NCBI GenBank assembly: GCA_029052995.1
Contig: JAIDHZ010000166.1
Span: 1-34,496, forward strand
Source of the DNA: Lachnospiraceae bacterium
GTDB taxonomy: Bacteria; Bacillota; Clostridia; Lachnospirales; Lachnospiraceae
Direction: 5' to 3'
DNA: 34,496 nucleotides
This document shows positions 32,954 through 34,496 of this stretch, one piece after another. The notes beneath the pieces are model-generated. The model did no database searches, had not been told where the DNA came from, and saw only the letters and a program-made list of their open reading frames with translations. Numbering within the stretch: the first letter of the stretch is position 1; each line of letters starts with the position of its first letter. A program made the translations under genes and the position numbers.

Positions 32954-34496
32954 ATGAGAGTAACAAACCATATGGTAACAAGCAGTTCGCTGCGCAATAT
33001 GCAGAAAGCCATGCAGAAAGTGAGTACTTTGAATGAGCAGGTTACAACCGGTAAAAAGATCTCGGCACCATCCGAGGATCCTGTAATTGCAATCCGTGCA
33101 TTAAAACTTAGAACCACTTGTGATCAGCTTGAACAATATAAGAAAAAGAACATTCCGGATGCCTTGTCATGGTTAGACACTACAGAGACTTCCATAGAGA
33201 ATATTGAAAAGCGCCTGGCAGGTATTTACTCATATTGTACACAAGGGGCGCATGATACATTTTTGGAAGAGGATCGCAGTAAGATCGTTAATGAACTTCG
33301 ATCCCTTAAAGAGGCGATTTATGCAGAGGGTGGCACGACTTATGCCGGAAGATATTTGTTTTCAGGCTACAAGACAGAAACGAATCTGATTTTTCAGGAT
33401 GCGGCGGCGAAAGAGGGCTTATCCTATAATATTAATGAAGAACTGTCACCGGCAAATATTAGACCTAAGAATGTGGTATTAAATGAGGTGAATGCGAACA
33501 GTATAGATGATATTTTGGCAGGAAATACGGCTTACAATTCACCGGTTTCAGACAGTGCCTATGTATTAAAGTTAGCTTATGATGGTGTTGACAGTGCGGC
33601 TTTCTCTGTTTATCCGGCTGCACCCATTCCACCGAATGGGATTAAAAATTATATCAGAGTAACTGATACTGACGGAAATGAAGTTTCACTGGCCGGTGTG
33701 GCTATAACTACCAAAGCGGTGAAGGATGCAGCAACCTATTATGATGCGGCGGATGATGAGATAAACTATATTCCGGAGACAGGGGAACTTGTCTTTGGTA
33801 AAAATGTTTATGATAAGATAAAGAATGCGGGTAATATTTCTGTAAATTATGACAAGTCCCAATTCGAGGTTGGAGATTTACGTCCGGAGATGTATTTTAA
33901 CTGTATACAGACGAAAACTACGGCGGACGGTTCTAAAATCGTTGATTTTACAGTTGATGATGCCGGGCAGAATATAAAATATGAAGTAAGCTTTAACCAG
34001 TATATTACTGTTAATGCGGAAGGCAAGGATATTATCAAGCATGATATGGGCAATTGTATTGAAGATATGGCTAATGCCGTTCAGGATGTGCTTGATATAG
34101 AAAATACCATTACGAAGCTTAAGGAAATGTTAGAAGACCCTAAGTATAAAGGTGATGAGACGGCAGAAAAGCAGATTAATAAAATGCTGGAGGATGCCGA
34201 TGTGGAACTGGCCATGAAGCGTGAAAATATGCAGAAGCTTTTTGGCAACAATATGACAAATTTCCAAAACTTTATGGATGATGTAAGTGCAGTGCAGGCT
34301 AGAGTGGGCACAACTGTTTCCAAGCTCAAATTGATTCAGACCCGTGTTACGGAGCAGAAAGATAATTTTGATGAGTTAAAATCTTTAAACGAGGATGTTG
34401 AGACAGAGGAAGCTGCCATTGATCTTTATCAGTCAGAGCTTGTGTATGAGTCTTCACTTGCAACAACCAGTAATGTAATTAAGAAAACATTATTAG
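32954..34496 (+). CDS. flgL: Flagellar hook-associated protein FlgL, truncated by the window edge
   Basis: 'MRVTNHMVTSSSLRNMQKAMQKVSTLNEQVTTGKKISAPSEDPVIAIRALKLRTT...AEGGTTYAGRYLFSGYKTE' and 'EEAAIDLYQSELVYESSLATTSNVIKKTLL'. Open frame to 34496, so absent from the ORF track. Confidence 0.93.
   Translation, partial: MRVTNHMVTSSSLRNMQKAMQKVSTLNEQVTTGKKISAPSEDPVIAIRALKLRTTCDQLEQYKKKNIPDALSWLDTTETSIENIEKRLAGIYSYCTQGAHDTFLEEDRSKIVNELRSLKEAIYAEGGTTYAGRYLFSGYKTETNLIFQDAAAKEGLSYNINEELSPANIRPKNVVLNEVNANSIDDILAGNTAYNSPVSDSAYVLKLAYDGVDSAAFSVYPAAPIPPNGIKNYIRVTDTDGNEVSLAGVAITTKAVKDAATYYDAADDEINYIPETGELVFGKNVYDKIKNAGNISVNYDKSQFEVGDLRPEMYFNCIQTKTTADGSKIVDFTVDDAGQNIKYEVSFNQYITVNAEGKDIIKHDMGNCIEDMANAVQDVLDIENTITKLKEMLEDPKYKGDETAEKQINKMLEDADVELAMKRENMQKLFGNNMTNFQNFMDDVSAVQARVGTTVSKLKLIQTRVTEQKDNFDELKSLNEDVETEEAAIDLYQSELVYESSLATTSNVIKKTLL

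Overview
The window looks like a low-GC Firmicutes chromosome, probably a motile Lachnospiraceae relative (judged from protein sequence only). Positions 1-3300 are an accessory scar: a truncated AAA ATPase, a frameshifted Arc/RHH-type gene, a histidine-kinase C-terminal fragment, a small DUF-like gene, GrpB and small hypotheticals. Positions 3355-9290 hold housekeeping or loosely linked genes: bcp, an alpha/beta hydrolase, a membrane protein, an SSS-family Na+ symporter, and a YfcE-type phosphoesterase. This stretch also carries a chimeric 118-bp duplicated relic of the symporter locus. From about 9295 to the right edge the window is dominated by motility and cell-organisation genes: an MCP, a 1146-aa FliK-like protein, flagellin, a FliS-like protein, HIT, TraX-like, a DivIVA-type coiled coil, a PAS/GAF sensor, mreB/mbl, flgF/flgG-type rod genes, an flgJ-type rod-binding protein, recD2, comF, a yvyF-like gene, flgM, flgN, two tandem flgK-like genes and a partial flgL. 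The most notable signals are: (1) 13 uninterrupted hendecad (11-aa) repeats in the DivIVA-like protein, which is encoded beside a PAS sensor, MreB and flagellar rod genes and may form a flagellum-placement module; (2) four candidate sigma-28 promoters, each with an exact 15-nt spacing, one of them inside the end of the gene preceding flagellin and one in front of mreB; (3) a chimeric duplicate joined at an 8-nt microhomology; (4) two tandem hairpin units whose stems covary around a conserved ACT loop. I found no rRNA, tRNA or CRISPR array. All family calls are from reading the protein sequences; no database search was run.
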